NCBI RefSeq assembly: GCF_041146395.1 | Contig: NC_091009.1 | Coordinates: 2,088,501 to 2,152,500, forward strand | Direction: 5' to 3' | DNA length: 64,000 nucleotides | Source of the DNA: Eulemur rufifrons | Lineage: Eukaryota; Chordata; Mammalia; Primates; Lemuridae | Part shown: positions 49,111 to 60,760 of the stretch, piece by piece | Layout: the number at the start of each line of letters is the position of its first letter | Position numbering within the stretch: the first letter of the stretch is position 1 | The notes under the pieces: generated by a model | What the model saw: only the letters and a program-made list of their open reading frames with translations | Told to the model about the DNA's origin: nothing | The model's database searches: none | Position numbers and translations under genes: made by a program

Positions 49111-49502
49111 TCCCTAACACTACAGCTAAAAATAACCCTAACCTTGGATCCTTAAACCTAACCCCTAACACTTACTTTAACCCCAAACCCTAACCCTAAT
49201 CCTAAGCATTAAACCTAACCCTATCTCTTAACCCTAACCCTAGCCCTTACCCTAACGCCTAGATCTAACCCTAAATCTAATCTACCGCCTAATCCTAACC
49301 TTAAGCCTTAATGCTAACGCTAACCCTGAACCCTAAACATACCTGTAACCCTTAACAGTAACCCTATCCGTGAACCTTAACCCTAACCCTAACCATTACC
49401 CGCACCCAAGCATTTAACCCTGACCCTAACCCTAATCCTTAATGATAACCCTAACACTAAACCCTAACCCTAAGCCCAACACTTAACCCTAATCCTATCC
49501 CT

Positions 49503-49529
49503 TAACCCTAACCCTAACCCTAACCCTAA
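49503..49529 (+). repeat. Canonical CCCTAA tract
   Basis: Four perfect repeats, same context. A second perfect tract lies at about 49,621-49,646 in this unit. Confidence 0.85.
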
Positions 49530-49929
49530 TGCTAACCGCTAAACGTAACCCTAACCGTGAACAGTAAACCTAACCCTAACCTCTAACACAAACCATAGCA
49601 CATAACTCTAACCCTAAAACTAACCCTAACCCTAACCCTAACCCTAAACCCTAACACTTAACCTTAACCCTAAGCGTTAACTCTCACGCTAACCTTTAAT
49701 CCTAACCCTAATCCTAATCTTCAACCCTAAACCTAACACTTAACCCTAACCCTGTACCAAACCCTAACCCCTAATCTTAACCCTAACCTTAAACCTCAAC
49801 CCTAAACCAAAGTGTAACCGTTAAATCTAAGAGTAACCTTTAATCCTAACCTTAATCCCTAAGCCTAAGCCCTCACCCTAACACTAAACTTCATCCTTAA
49901 CCCTAACCATAACCCTAACCCTAAATCTA

Positions 49930-50125
49930 ATTCTCAGACTTCTTGCTTTCTTAGAGTTTAGAAAGCCTGCAATCCTCCCACGCCATGCGTGAAAGGAGGC
50001 TCTGCCACAGTGTCCTGCATGAAACCCAGAGGCCCATACACTGTGTGCGGTAGAGTGGGTTCCCAGCGACCATCACAGACACCTAACTTTGCCTCCTAGA
50101 GCATACAGGGCCCGTGCCCTAAGCA
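49930..50125 (+). repeat. Box, B/D hybrid
   Basis: B sequence (gcctgcaatcctcccacgcc, gtgaaaggaggc) changes to D (tctgccacagtgtcctgc, gaggcccatacactgtg) at about 49,992-50,003. Confidence 0.88.
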
Positions 50126-50891
50126 TAAACCCTACCCCTCACCCATAAGCCTAACCCACAACATAACACCTAACCCTGATCCTACTGCTCACCTTAACAG
50201 GTAAAACTCACCAAAACCCTAACTTTAACCCGATATCTTAACGTTAATGCATGACACCCTGAGAACAAGCCCTATACCGTCATTATAACCCTACCTCCTA
50301 GCTATAACCGTAACACCTAATCCCTAATTCTGATACGCCAACCCTAACCTTAACCCGACCAACAACACTAACACTAACCGTAACCCCTTACCCTAATCCT
50401 ACGCCTAAAAGTAACCCTAACCGTTGATCCTTAGTCATAACCCCTAACCTTAACCCTAACCCTTAACCCTATTCCCAATCCTAACCATTAAACATAACCC
50501 TAACTCTTAACTCTAACCCTAACCTTTACCCTAATGCCTAGAGATCTAACCCCAACACTGACCAACAGTTAACACTAACCCCAACCCCTAATGCTAACCT
50601 TAAACCTGAACCAAGCTCCTAACCCTTAACCCTAACACTATCCCTTACCCCTAAGCCTAACCCCAACTGTTAACCCTCTAACCCTCACCCTGAATCCTAA
50701 CCCTATCCCTTAACCCTAACCCCTAACCCTAACGCTAACTCCAACCCTAAACCTTACCCTGGCCCCCTAACCCAGACTTAACACGTTACCCCTAACACTA
50801 ACTCTAACCCTAACCACTAATCCCTAGCACCTAACCCTGACTCGAAACCTAACCCCTAACACGAAAAACCCTAACCCCAACCCCAACCCTA

Positions 50892-51076
50892 ATTCTCACA
50901 CTACTTCCATTCCCAGAGTGAAGCAAGCCTACAATAGAGCCATGCCATGTGTGAGATGAGGCTCCGCCTGAGTCCTGCATGGAGGTCCTCTCCCAAGGCC
51001 CAGGGAATGATGTTGTGCTTTCGTGGTGACTCCGACCGCACCCCTCTCACCGTAGATTAACCAGGTCCTGTGCCCT
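50892..51076 (+). repeat. Box, C type
   Basis: It is a typical C box, 962 bp after the hybrid. The Alu lies between this box and the next B box. Confidence 0.88.
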
Positions 51077-51313
51077 TAAACTGACCGCTAAAGCTAAGCC
51101 CTACCACCAACGCTAACCCCTGACCCTGAACCTAAGCCCCGAGCCTAAAGCCCAACATTAACTCTAGACCCTTACCCTAAACCTAATCCCTAACCCTAAT
51201 GCTAACCCCTAAACCCAACCCTAACCGTGAACAGTAAACCTAACCCTAACCTCTAACATAAACCATAGCACATAACTCTAACCCTAAAACTAACCCTAAC
51301 CCTAACCATAACC

Positions 51314-51329
51314 CTAAACCCTAAATCTT
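51314..51329 (+). repeat. Alu target-site duplication, left copy
   Basis: It reads ctaaaccctaaatctt, overlapping the first T residues of the poly(T). It matches the right copy except for one base (a for c). Confidence 0.82.
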
Positions 51330-51584
51330 TTTTTTTTTTTTTTTTTTTTTTGAGAGAGTCTCACTCTGTTGCCCAAGATAGAGTGAGTGCCGTGGCATCA
51401 GCCTAGCTCACAGCAACCTCAGACTCCTGAGCTCAAGGAATCCTCCTGTGTCAGCCTCCCGAGCAGCTGGGACTACAGGCATGCACCACCATGCCCGGCT
51501 AATTTTTTTCTATATATATTTTTAGCTGTCCATATAATTTCTTTCTATTTTTAGTACAGATGGGGTCTCGCTCTTGCTCAGGCT

Positions 51585-51596
51585 GGTCTTGAACTC
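51585..51596 (-). promoter_or_regulatory. Alu internal pol III promoter, B box
   Basis: Minus strand gagttcaagacc is close to the pol III B box consensus ggttcgannc. The usual CpG is already TpG/CpA-like (ttcaag), typical of many genomic Alus, so the promoter may be weak. Confidence 0.75.
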
Positions 51597-51647
51597 CTGA
51601 GCTCAAACGATCCACCCACCTCGGCCTCCCAGAGTGGTAGGATTACA

Positions 51648-51658
51648 GGCGTGAGCCA
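51648..51658 (-). promoter_or_regulatory. Alu internal pol III promoter, A box
   Basis: Minus strand tggctcacgcc matches the 7SL/Alu A box. Its position about 10 nt from the element start is normal. Confidence 0.8.
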
Positions 51659-51670
51659 CCGCGCCCGGCC

Positions 51671-51686
51671 CTAAACCCTAACTCTT
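51671..51686 (+). repeat. Alu target-site duplication, right copy
   Basis: It reads ctaaaccctaactctt and is followed by aacc. The uninterrupted site is visible in sibling units (for example 1,072-1,094 and 57,360-57,385: ccctaaaccctaactcttaa), which confirms the insertion point. The nick site is TT/AAGAG on the minus strand, a variant of the L1 endonuclease consensus TT/AAAA. Confidence 0.85.
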
Positions 51687-51957
51687 AACCTTAACACTAA
51701 GCGTTCACTCTCATGCTAACCTTTAATCCTAACCCTAATCCTAATCTTCAACCCTAAACCTAACACTTAACCCTAACCCTGTACCACACTCTAACCCCTC
51801 ATCTTAACCCTAACCGTAAACCTCAACCCTAAACCAAAGTGTAACCGTTAAATCTAAGAGTAACCTTTAACCCTAACCCTAATCCCTAACCCTAAGCCCT
51901 CAAACTAACACTAAAATTTATCCTTAACCCTATCCATAAACCTAACCCTAAAATCAA

Positions 51958-52159
51958 ATTATAAGACTTCTTCCTTTCTTAGAGTTTAGAAAGCCTGCAA
52001 TCCTCCCATGCCATGCGTGAAAGGAGGCTCTACCACTGTGTCCTGCATGAAACCCACGGGCCCATACCCAGAGTATGAAAGAGTGGGTTCCCGGGTACAA
52101 TCCCAGCCCCCTAAACTCCCCCCGCCCGCCTAATGCAGACAGGGCCCGTGCGCTAAGCA
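51958..52159 (+). repeat. Box, B type (altered start)
   Basis: It is a B box, but the first bases read aaattataagacttcttcct instead of attctcagacttcttgcttt. It lies 1,066 bp after the C box; subtracting the Alu and its target duplication leaves about 707 bp, the usual C-B distance. Confidence 0.87.
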
Positions 52160-53053
52160 TAAACAATACCTTTAACAGATAACCCTAACCCTGAACATAA
52201 CACCCAACCCTGTTCCTATTTCTCCCCTTAACACGTAAACCTCACCGTGAGCCTAACTTTAACCTCTTATCCTAACGTTAATGCATAACCCATTCCCTGA
52301 GAACAACCCCTATCCCATAATTCTAACCCTATCTCCTAGTCATAACTGTAACACATAATCCCTAACCCTAATTCTAAACCGCTAACCCTAACCGTAACCC
52401 TACCTACAACCCTAACACTGACTGTAACCCTTACTTCTAACCCCAACTCTATGTCTAACAAAAACCCTAACCCTTCACCCTAACCCCTAAGCCTTACCCT
52501 AACCCTTAACCCTAGTCCTAATCCTAAACATTAAACCTAACCCTAGCGCTTAAAGCAAACCCTAAACCTTACCCTCACGACTAGACCGAACCCTGACACT
52601 AACCTAACACCTAACCCTAACCATAACACCTAAAGCTAACCCTAACCCTGAACCCTAAACCTAACCCTAACACTGAACCCTCACTATATCCCCAACCTCT
52701 AAGCCTAATCCTAACCGTTAACCCTCACCCTAACACTTAAACTGGACCATAACACTAAACATTAACCAGAACACTAAACTTTACCCCTAAACCTGATCCC
52801 AACACTTAACCCTAATCCTATCCTTTTACCCTAAGCCTAACCCCAAAACCTAACCCTAACACTAACCCCAATCCTAATTCTAACCATACCCCTTCATAAA
52901 ACACGAACTCCTAACCCTAACACTTACCAAAAACCCTAATCGCTAATCCCTAACACTAACGCTTAACCTTTACCGTAACCGTTAACCCTCACCCTAACCC
53001 TTAACACTGACCCTAACCTTAACCTTTAATCTAAGCCTGACCCTTAACCCTAA

Positions 53054-53092
53054 CAGTAAGAAAAACCCTTACGCCAATCTTATCCCTTATCC
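53054..53092 (+). repeat. Conserved islet, older form
   Basis: It reads cagtaagaaaaacccttacg then ccaatcttatcccttatcc. This links copy 2 of the 3.5-kb unit to the version in the inverted block rather than to its direct neighbours. Confidence 0.7.
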
Positions 53093-53890
53093 CTAAACCT
53101 AACACTACAGCTAAAAATAACCCTAACCTTTGATCCTTAAACCTAACCCCTCACACTTAACCCCAAACCCTAACCCTAATCCTAAGCATTAAACCTAACC
53201 CTATCTCTTAACCCTTACTCTAACGCCTAGATCTAACTCTAAATCTAACCTACCACCTAATCCTAACCTTAAGCCCTAATGCTAACTCTAAACCCTGAAC
53301 CCTAAACCTACCCGTAACCCTTAACACTAACCCTATCTATAAACCTTAACCCTGACCCTAACCATTACCCGCACCCAAACATTTAACCCTGACCCTAACC
53401 CAAATCCTTAAGGATAACCCTAACACTAAACCCTAACCCTAAGCTCAACACTTAACCCTAATCCAATCCCTTAACCCTAACCCTAACTCTAACCCTAATG
53501 CTACCCCTAAACGTAACCTTAACCATGAACAGTAAACCTAATCCTAACCTCTAACACAAACCATGGCACATAACTCTAACCCTAAAACTAACCGTAACCC
53601 TAACGCTAATGCTAACTCTTAACCTTAACCCTAAGCGTTAACTCTCATGCTAACCTTTAATCCTAACCCTAATCCTAATCTTCAACCCTAAACCTAACAC
53701 TTAACCCTAACCCTGTACCAAACCCTAACCCCTCATCTTTACCCTAACCGTAAACCTCAACCCTAAACCAAAGTGTAACTGTTAAATCTAAGAGTAACCT
53801 TTAACCCTAACCCTAATCCCTAACCCTAAGCCCTCACCCTAACACTAAACTTCATCCTTAACCCTAACCATAATCCTAACCCTAAATCTA

Positions 53891-54084
53891 ATTCTCAGAC
53901 TTCTTGCTTTCTTAGAGTTTAGAAAGCCTGCAATCCTCCCATGCCATGCGTGAAAGGACGCTCTGCCAGTGTCCTGCCTAAAACCCAGAGGGCCATACAC
54001 TGCGTACGATAGAGTGGGTTCCCAGCGACCATCACAGACACCTAACTTTGCCTCCTAGGGTATACAGGGCCCGTGCCCTAAGCG
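53891..54084 (+). repeat. Box, B/D hybrid
   Basis: B start, then D from about 53,960 (ctctgccagtgtcctgcc, agagggccatacactgcg). A 2-bp loss in gccacagtg and cctgccta for cctgcatg are private changes. Confidence 0.87.
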
Positions 54085-54849
54085 TAAACCCTACCATTCA
54101 ACCATAAGCCTAACCCAGAACATAACACATAACCCTGATCCTACTGCTCACCTTAACAGGTAAACCTCACCGTAACCCTAACTTTAACCCGATATCTTAA
54201 CGTTAATGCATGACACCGTGAGAACAAGCCCTATACCGTCATTCTAACCCTAACTCCTAGCCATAACCGTAACACCTAATCCCTAATTCTGAAATGCCTA
54301 CCCTAACCTTAACCCGACCAACAACACTAACACTAACCCTAACCTCTTACCCTAACCCTACGCCTAAAAGTAACCCTAAAGGTTGATCCTTAGTCATAAC
54401 CCCTAACCTTAACCCTAACCCTTAACCCTATTCCCAATCCTAACCATTAAACATAACCCTAACACTTAACCCTAACCCTAACCTTTACCCTAATGCCTAG
54501 AGATCTAACCCCAACACTGACCTACAGTTAACACTAACCCCAACCCCTAATGCTAAACATAAACCTGAACCATACTTCTAACCCTTAACTCTAACACTAT
54601 CCCTAACCCCTAAGCTTAACCCCAACTGTTAACCCTCTAACCCTCACCCTGATACCTAACCCTCTCCCTTAACCCTAACCCCTAACCCTAACGCTAACTC
54701 CAACCCTAAACCTTACCCTGGCCCCCTAACCCAGACTTAACATCTAACCCCTAACACTAACTCTAACCCTAACCACTAATCCCTAGCACCTAACCCTTAC
54801 TCGAAACCTAACCCCTAACTCGAAATCCCTAACCCCAACCCCAACCCTA

Positions 54850-55034
54850 ATTCTCACATTACTTCCATTCCCAGAGTGAAGGAAGCCTACAATACAGCCA
54901 TGCCATGTGTGAGATGAGGCTCCGACTGAGTCCTGCATGTAGGTCCTGTCCCAAGGCCCAGGGAATGATGTTGTGTTTTCGTGATGACTCCGACCGCACC
55001 CCTCTCACCTTAGATTAACCAGGTGTTGTGCCCT
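54850..55034 (+). repeat. Box, C type
   Basis: It is a C box with gaaggaagcctac and ending aggtgttgtgccct. The next B box is 928 bp on, instead of about 684-713, because of the 245-bp duplication in between. Confidence 0.88.
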
Positions 55035-55158
55035 TTAACTCACCGCTAAAGCTAGGCCGTACCACCGACCCTAACCCCTGACCCTGAACCGAAGCCCTGA
55101 GCCTAAAGCCCAACACTAACTCTAAACCCTTACCCTAAAACTAATCCCTAACCCTAAT

Positions 55159-55518
55159 GCTAAACCCTAAACGTAACCCTAACCGTGAACAGTAAACCTA
55201 ACCCTAACCTCTAACACAAACCATAGCACATAACTCTAACCCTAAAACTAACCCTAACCCTAACAGTAAACCCTAACTCTAAACCTTATCCCTAAGCGTT
55301 AAATCTCATGCTAACCTTTAATCCTAACACTAATCCTAATCTTCAACCCTAAACCTAACACTTAACCCTAATCCTATCCCTTAACCCTAACCTTAACCCT
55401 AATGCTAAACCCTAAACGTAACCCTAACCGTGAACGGTAAACCTAACCCTAACCTCTAACACAAACCATAGCACATAACTCTAACCCTAAAACTAACCCT
55501 AACCCTAACAGTAAACCC
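55159..55518 (+). repeat. 245-bp tandem duplication
   Basis: The stretch starting taaaccctaaacgtaaccct at 55,161 recurs at 55,406, with the same following landmarks (ctctaacacaaaccatagca, aactaaccctaaccctaaca). It accounts for the long C-to-B distance in this unit (928 bp against about 684-713). Confidence 0.85.
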
Positions 55519-55777
55519 TGAGCGTTAACTCTCACGCTAACCTTTAATCCTAACCCTAATCCTAATCTTCAACCCTAAACCTAACACTTAACCCTAAAAC
55601 TCTACCAAACCCTAACCCCTCATCTTAAACCTAACCGTAAACCTCAACCCTAAACCAAAGTGTAACCGTTAAACCTAAGAGTAACCTTTAACCCTAACCC
55701 TAAGCCCTAACCTTAAGCCCTCACCCTAACACTAAACTTCATCCTTAATCCTAACCATAATCCTAACCCTAAATCTA

Positions 55778-55979
55778 ATTCTCAGACTTCTTGCTTTCTT
55801 AGAGTTTAGAAAGCCTGCAATCCTCCCATGCCATGCGTGAAAGGAGGCTCTACCACTGTGTCCTGCATGAAACCCAAGGGCCCATACCCAGAGTATGATA
55901 GAGTGGGTTCCCGGGTACAATCCCAGCCCCCTAAACTCCCCCCGCCCGCCTAATGCAGACAGGGCCCGTGTGCTAAGCA
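55778..55979 (+). repeat. Box, B type
   Basis: It is nearly identical to the box at 59,293, sharing cccaagggcccatac and cccgtgtgctaagc where others have cccacggg and cccgtgcgct. Confidence 0.9.
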
Positions 55980-56786
55980 TAAACAATACCTTTAACAGAT
56001 AACCCTAACCCTGAACATAACACCCAACCCTGTTCCTATTTCTCCCCTTAACACGTAAACCTCACCGTGCGCCTAACTTTAACCTCTTATCCTAACGTTA
56101 ATGCATAACCCATTCCCTGAGAACAACCCCTATCCCATAATTCTAACCCTATCTCCTAGTCATCACTGTGACACCTAATCCCTAACCCTAATTCTCAACC
56201 GCTAACCCTAACCGGAACCCTACCTACAACCCTAACACTGACAGTAACCCTTACTTCTAACCGCAATGCTATGCCTAACAAACACCCTAACCCTTCACCC
56301 AAACCCCTAAGCCTTACGCTAACCCTTAACCCTAATCCTAATCCTAATCATTAAACCTAACCCTAGTTCTTAAAGCTAACCCTAAACCTTACCCTCACGA
56401 CTAGACCTAACCCTTACACTAACCTAACACCTAACCCTAACCAGAACCCCTAAAGCTAACCCTCAACCCTATCCCTAACCCTAGCAGTAAACTTTAACCC
56501 TAAACCTAAGCCCAACCCATAACCCTAATCCTATCCTTTTACCCTAAAACTAACCCCTAAACCTAACCCCTATACCTCACCCTAACTCTAACCCCAATCC
56601 TAATTCTAACCATACCCCTTCATAAAACACGAACTCCTAACCTCTAACCCTAACACTAACCAAAAACCCTAATCGCTAATCCCTAACCCTAACGCTTAAC
56701 CTTTACCCTAACCGTTAACCCTCACCCTAATTCTTAACACTGACCCTAACCTTAACCTTTAACTCTAAGCCTAACCCTTAACCCTA

Positions 56787-56829
56787 CAGTAAGGAAGACC
56801 CTTAATGCTAATGGGATCCCTTATCCCTA
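56787..56829 (+). repeat. Conserved islet, copy
   Basis: Same islet as 43,800, in the 55,778 unit. Confidence 0.8.
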
Positions 56830-57220
56830 ACCCTAACACTACAGCTAAAAATAACCCTAACCTTTGATCCTTAAACCTAACCCCTAACAATTACTTTAAC
56901 CCCAAACCCTAACCCTAATCCTAAGCATTAAACCTAACCCTATCTCTTAACCCTAACCCTAGCCCTTACCCTAACGCCTAGTTCTAACCCTAAATCTAAC
57001 CTCCCGCCTAATCCTAACCTTAAGCCCTAATGTCAACGCTAACCCTGAACCCTGAACCTACCCGTAACCCTTAACACGAACCCTATCCGTAAACCTTAAC
57101 CCTGACCCTAACCATTACCGCACCCAAGCATTTAACCCTGACCCTAACCCTAATCCCTTATGATAACCCTAACAATAAACCCTAACACTAAGCCCAACAC
57201 TTAACCCTAATCCTATCCCT

Positions 57221-57247
57221 TAACCCTAACCCTAACCCTAACCCTAA
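57221..57247 (+). repeat. Canonical CCCTAA tract
   Basis: Four perfect repeats, same context. A second tract at 57,339-57,365 corresponds to the Alu target neighbourhood in the other unit. Confidence 0.85.
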
Positions 57248-57647
57248 TGCTAACCCCTAAACGTAACCCTAACCGTGAACAGTAAACCTAACCCTAACCT
57301 CTAACACAAACCATAGCACATAACTCTAACCCTAAAACTAACCCTAACCCTAACCCTAACCCTAAACCCTAACTCTTAACCTTAACCCTAAGCGTTAACT
57401 CTCACGCTAACCTTTAATCCTAACCCTAATCCTAATCTTCAACCCTAAACCTAACACTTAACCCTAACCCTGTACCAAACCCTAACCCCTCATCTTAACC
57501 CTAACCTTAAACCTCAACCCTAAACCAACGTGTAACCGTTAAATCTAAGAGTAACTTTTAACCCTAACCCGAATCCCTAACCCTAAGCCCTCACCCTAAC
57601 ACTAAACTTCATCCTTAACCCTAACCATAACCCTAACCCTAAATCTA

Positions 57648-57843
57648 ATTCTCAGACTTCTTGCTTTCTTAGAGTTTAGAAAGCCTGCAATCCTCCCATG
57701 CCATGCGTGAAAGGAGGCTCTGCCACAGTGTCCTGCATGAAACCCAGAGGCCCATACACTGCGTGCGGTAGAGTGGGTTCCCAGCGACCATCCCAGACAC
57801 CTAACTTTGCCTCCTAGGGCATACAGGGCCCGTGCCCTAAGCA
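57648..57843 (+). repeat. Box, B/D hybrid
   Basis: The switch from B to D is at about 57,715-57,722 (aggctctgccacagtgtcc). It shares cactgcgtgcggtagagtg with the hybrid at 49,930 and has ccatcccagacacc as a private change. Confidence 0.88.
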
Positions 57844-58608
57844 TAAACCTTACCCCTCACCCATAAGCCTAACCCACAACATAACACCTAACCCTGATCC
57901 TACTGCTCACCTTAACAGGTAAACCTCACCATAACCCTCACTTTAACCCCATATCTTAACGTTAATGCATGACACCCTGAGAACAAGCCCTATACCGTCA
58001 TTATAACCCTACATCCTAGTTATAACCGTAACACCTAATCCCTAATTCTGAAACGCCAACCCTAACCTTAACCCGACCAACAACACTAACACTAACCCTA
58101 ACCCCTTACCCTAACCCTACGCCTAAAAGTAACCCTAACCGTTGATCCTTCGTCATAACCCCTAACCTTAACCCTAACCCTTAACCCTATTCCCAATCCT
58201 AACCATTAAACAGAACCCTAACTCTTAACCCTAACCCTAACCTTTACCCTAATGCCTAGAGATCTAACCCCAACACCGACCTACAGTTAACACTAACCCC
58301 AACCCCTAATGCTAACCTTAAACCTGAACCAAGGTCCTAACCCTTAACCCTAACACTATCCCTAACCCCTAAGCCTAACCCCAACTGTTAACCCTCTAAA
58401 CCTCACCCTGAATCCTAACCCTATCCCTTAACCCTTACCCCTAACCCTAACGCTAACTCCAACCCTAAACCTTACCCTGGCCCCCTAACCCAGACTTAAC
58501 ATCTAACCCCTAACACTAACTCTAACCCTAACCACTAATCCCTAGCACCTAACCCTGACTCGAAACCTAACCCCTAACACGAAAAACCCTAACCCCAACC
58601 CCAACCCT

Positions 58609-58794
58609 ATTTCTCACACTACTTCCATCCCCAGAGTGAAGCAAGCCTACAATACAGCCATGCCATGTGTGAGATGAGGCTTCGCCTGAATCCTGCATGG
58701 AGGTCCTGTCTCTAGGCCCAGGGAATGATGTTGTGCTTTCGTGGTGACTCCGACCGCACCCCTCTCACCGTAGATTAACCAGGTCCTGTGCCCT
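58609..58794 (+). repeat. Box, C type
   Basis: It is a C box with small changes (gaggcttcgcctgaatcctg, cctgtctctaggcccagg), 961 bp after the hybrid and 684 bp before B. Confidence 0.88.
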
Positions 58795-59292
58795 TAAACT
58801 GAACGCTAAAGCTAAGCCCTACCACCAACGCTAACCCCTGACCCTGAACCTAAGCCCCGAGCCTAAAGCCCAACATTAACTCTAGACCCTTACCCTATAC
58901 CTAATCCCTAACCCTAATGCTAACCCCTAAACCCAACCCTAACCGTGAACAGTAAACCTAACCCTAACCCCTAACACAAACCAAAGCACATAACTCTAAC
59001 CCTAAATCTAACCCTAAGCCTAACCGTAAACCCTAACACTTAACCTTAAACCTAAGCGTTAACTCTCATGCTAACCTTTAATCCTAACCCTAATCCTAAT
59101 CTTCAAACCTAAACGTCTACCAAACCCTAACCCCTCATCTTAACCCTAACCGTAAACCTCAACCCTAAACCGAACTGTAACCGTTAAACCTAAGAGTAAC
59201 CTTTAACCCTAACCCTAATCCCTAACCTTAAGCCCTCACCCTAACACTAAACTTCATCCTTAACCCTAACCATAATCCTAACCCTAAATCTA

Positions 59293-59494
59293 ATTCTCAG
59301 ACTTCTTGCTTTCTTAGAGTTTAGAAAGCCTGCAATCCTCCCATGCCATGCGTGAAAGGAGGCTCTACCACTGTGTCCTGCATGAAACCCAAGGGCCCAT
59401 ACCCAGAGTATGATAGAGTGGGTTCCCGGGTACAATCCCAGCCCCCTAAACTCCCCCCGCCCGCCTAATGCAGACAGGGCCCGTGTGCTAAGCA
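59293..59494 (+). repeat. Box, B type
   Basis: It is the twin of 55,778 (offset 3,515). From here on B boxes follow each other directly without intervening hybrid or C boxes. Confidence 0.9.
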
Positions 59495-60299
59495 TAAACA
59501 ATACCTTTAACAGATAACCCTAACCCTGAACATAACACCCAACCCTGTTCCTATTTCTCCCCTTAACACGTAAACCTCACCGTGCGCCTAACTTTAACCT
59601 CTTATCCTAACGTTAATGCATAACCCATTCCCTGAGAACAACCCCTATCCCATAATTCTAACCCTATCTCCTAGTCATGACTGGAACACCTAATCCCTAA
59701 CCCTAATTCTAAAACACTAACCCTAACCGTAACCCTACCTACAACCCTAACACTGACAGTAACCCTTACTTCTACCCCAACGCTATGCCTAACAAAAACC
59801 CTAACCCTTCACCCAAACCCCTAAGCCTTACGCTAACCCTTAACCCTAATCCTAATCCTAACCATTAAACCTAACCCTAGCTCTTAAAGCTAAGCCTAAA
59901 CCTTACCCTCACGACTAGACCTAACCCTGACACTAATCTAACACCTAACCCTAACCAGAACCCCTAAAGCTAACCCTGAACCCTATCCCTAACCCTAGCA
60001 GTAAACTTTAACCCTAAACCTAAGCCCAACCCGTAACCCTAATCCTATCCTTTTACCCTTAAACTAACCCCTAAACCTAACCCCTATACCTCACCCTAAC
60101 TCTAACCCCAGTCCTAATTCTAACCATACCCCTTCATAAAACACTAACTCCTAACCGCTAAACCTAACACTAATAAAAACCCTAATCACTAATCCCTAAC
60201 CTTAACGCTTAACCTTTACCCTAACCGTTAACCCTCACCCTAAATCTTAACACTGACCCTAACCTTCACCTTTAACTCTAAGCCTAACCCTTAACCCTA

Positions 60300-60340
60300 C
60301 AGTAAGGAAGACCCTTAATGCTAATGGGATCCCTTATCCC
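60300..60340 (+). repeat. Conserved islet, copy
   Basis: Same islet in the 59,293 unit. Confidence 0.8.
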
Positions 60341-60733
60341 TAACCCTAACACTACAGCTAAAAATAAGCCTAACCTTTGATCCTTAAACCTAACCCCTAA
60401 CACTTACTTTAACCCCAAACCCTAACCCTAATCCTAAGCATTAAACCTAACCCTATCTCTTAACCCTAACGCTAGCCCTTACCCTAACGCCTAGATCTAA
60501 CCCTAAATCTAACCTACCGCCTAATCCTAACCTTAAGCCCTAATGCTATCTCTAACCCTGAACCCTAAACCTACCCGTAACCCTTAACACTAACCCTATC
60601 TGTGAACCTTAACCCTGACCATAACCATTACCCGCACCCAAGCATTTAACCCTGACCCTAACCCTAATCCTTAATGATAACCCTAACACTAAACCCTAAC
60701 CCTAAGCCCAACACTTAACCTAATCCTATCCCT

Positions 60734-60760
60734 TAACCCTAACCCTAACCCTAACCCTAA
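60734..60760 (+). repeat. Canonical CCCTAA tract
   Basis: Four perfect repeats, same context, in the first B-only unit. Confidence 0.85.

Larger units (their letters stand above)
35581..51327 (+). repeat. Degenerate telomere-like array, C orientation (before the Alu)
   Basis: CCCTAA-type variants resume on the + strand immediately after the 35.56 kb flip. The boxes, in order, are partial C, B, C, B, D, C, A, C, B, B, A, D, C, B, B/D, C. The first 6 kb (35.6-41 kb) is the most irregular, with boxes that fit the types poorly. From 42.7 kb onwards the units become regular and nearly identical. Only short frames occur, the longest being 109 codons on the minus strand at 45,786-46,115 across an A box. 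I see no gene. Confidence 0.93.
51328..51670 (-). mobile_element. Alu SINE, strepsirrhine-type, full length, minus orientation
   Basis: A poly(T) of about 24 nt followed by a 7SL-derived dimer runs on the minus strand. The element starts with ggccgggcgcggtggctcac (reverse complement of 51,651-51,670) and ends in poly(A). Both arms are complete. Between them lies an enlarged AT-rich linker (on the + strand, tatatatatttttagctgtc then catataatttctttc) that, from memory, is typical of lemur and loris Alus and absent from anthropoid ones. A 16-bp target duplication flanks it. It is the only recognisable dispersed repeat in the window and the main clue to the host. Confidence 0.95.
48056..51957 (+). 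repeat. B-BD-C higher-order unit, copy 1 (with Alu)
   Basis: Boxes lie at 48,056, 49,930 and 50,892, and the Alu lies near the unit's end. Without the Alu and its 16-bp target copy the unit is about 3,543 bp, in line with copies 2 and 3. Confidence 0.82.
51958..55777 (+). repeat. B-BD-C higher-order unit, copy 2
   Basis: Boxes lie at 51,958, 53,891 and 54,850. It is 3,820 bp long. The excess over copy 3 is mostly the 245-bp duplication at its end plus a longer B-to-BD interval (1,933 bp against 1,870). Confidence 0.82.
55778..59292 (+). repeat. B-BD-C higher-order unit, copy 3
   Basis: It is 3,515 bp with boxes at 55,778, 57,648 and 58,609. It shares private variants with bases 1-3,018 of the window, which lie 56 kb away. 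Confidence 0.85.

Noticed and set aside
51328..51351. Poly(T) run as a pol III terminator or independent microsatellite
   Set aside because: It is the reverse complement of the Alu poly(A) tail, flanked by the target duplication.
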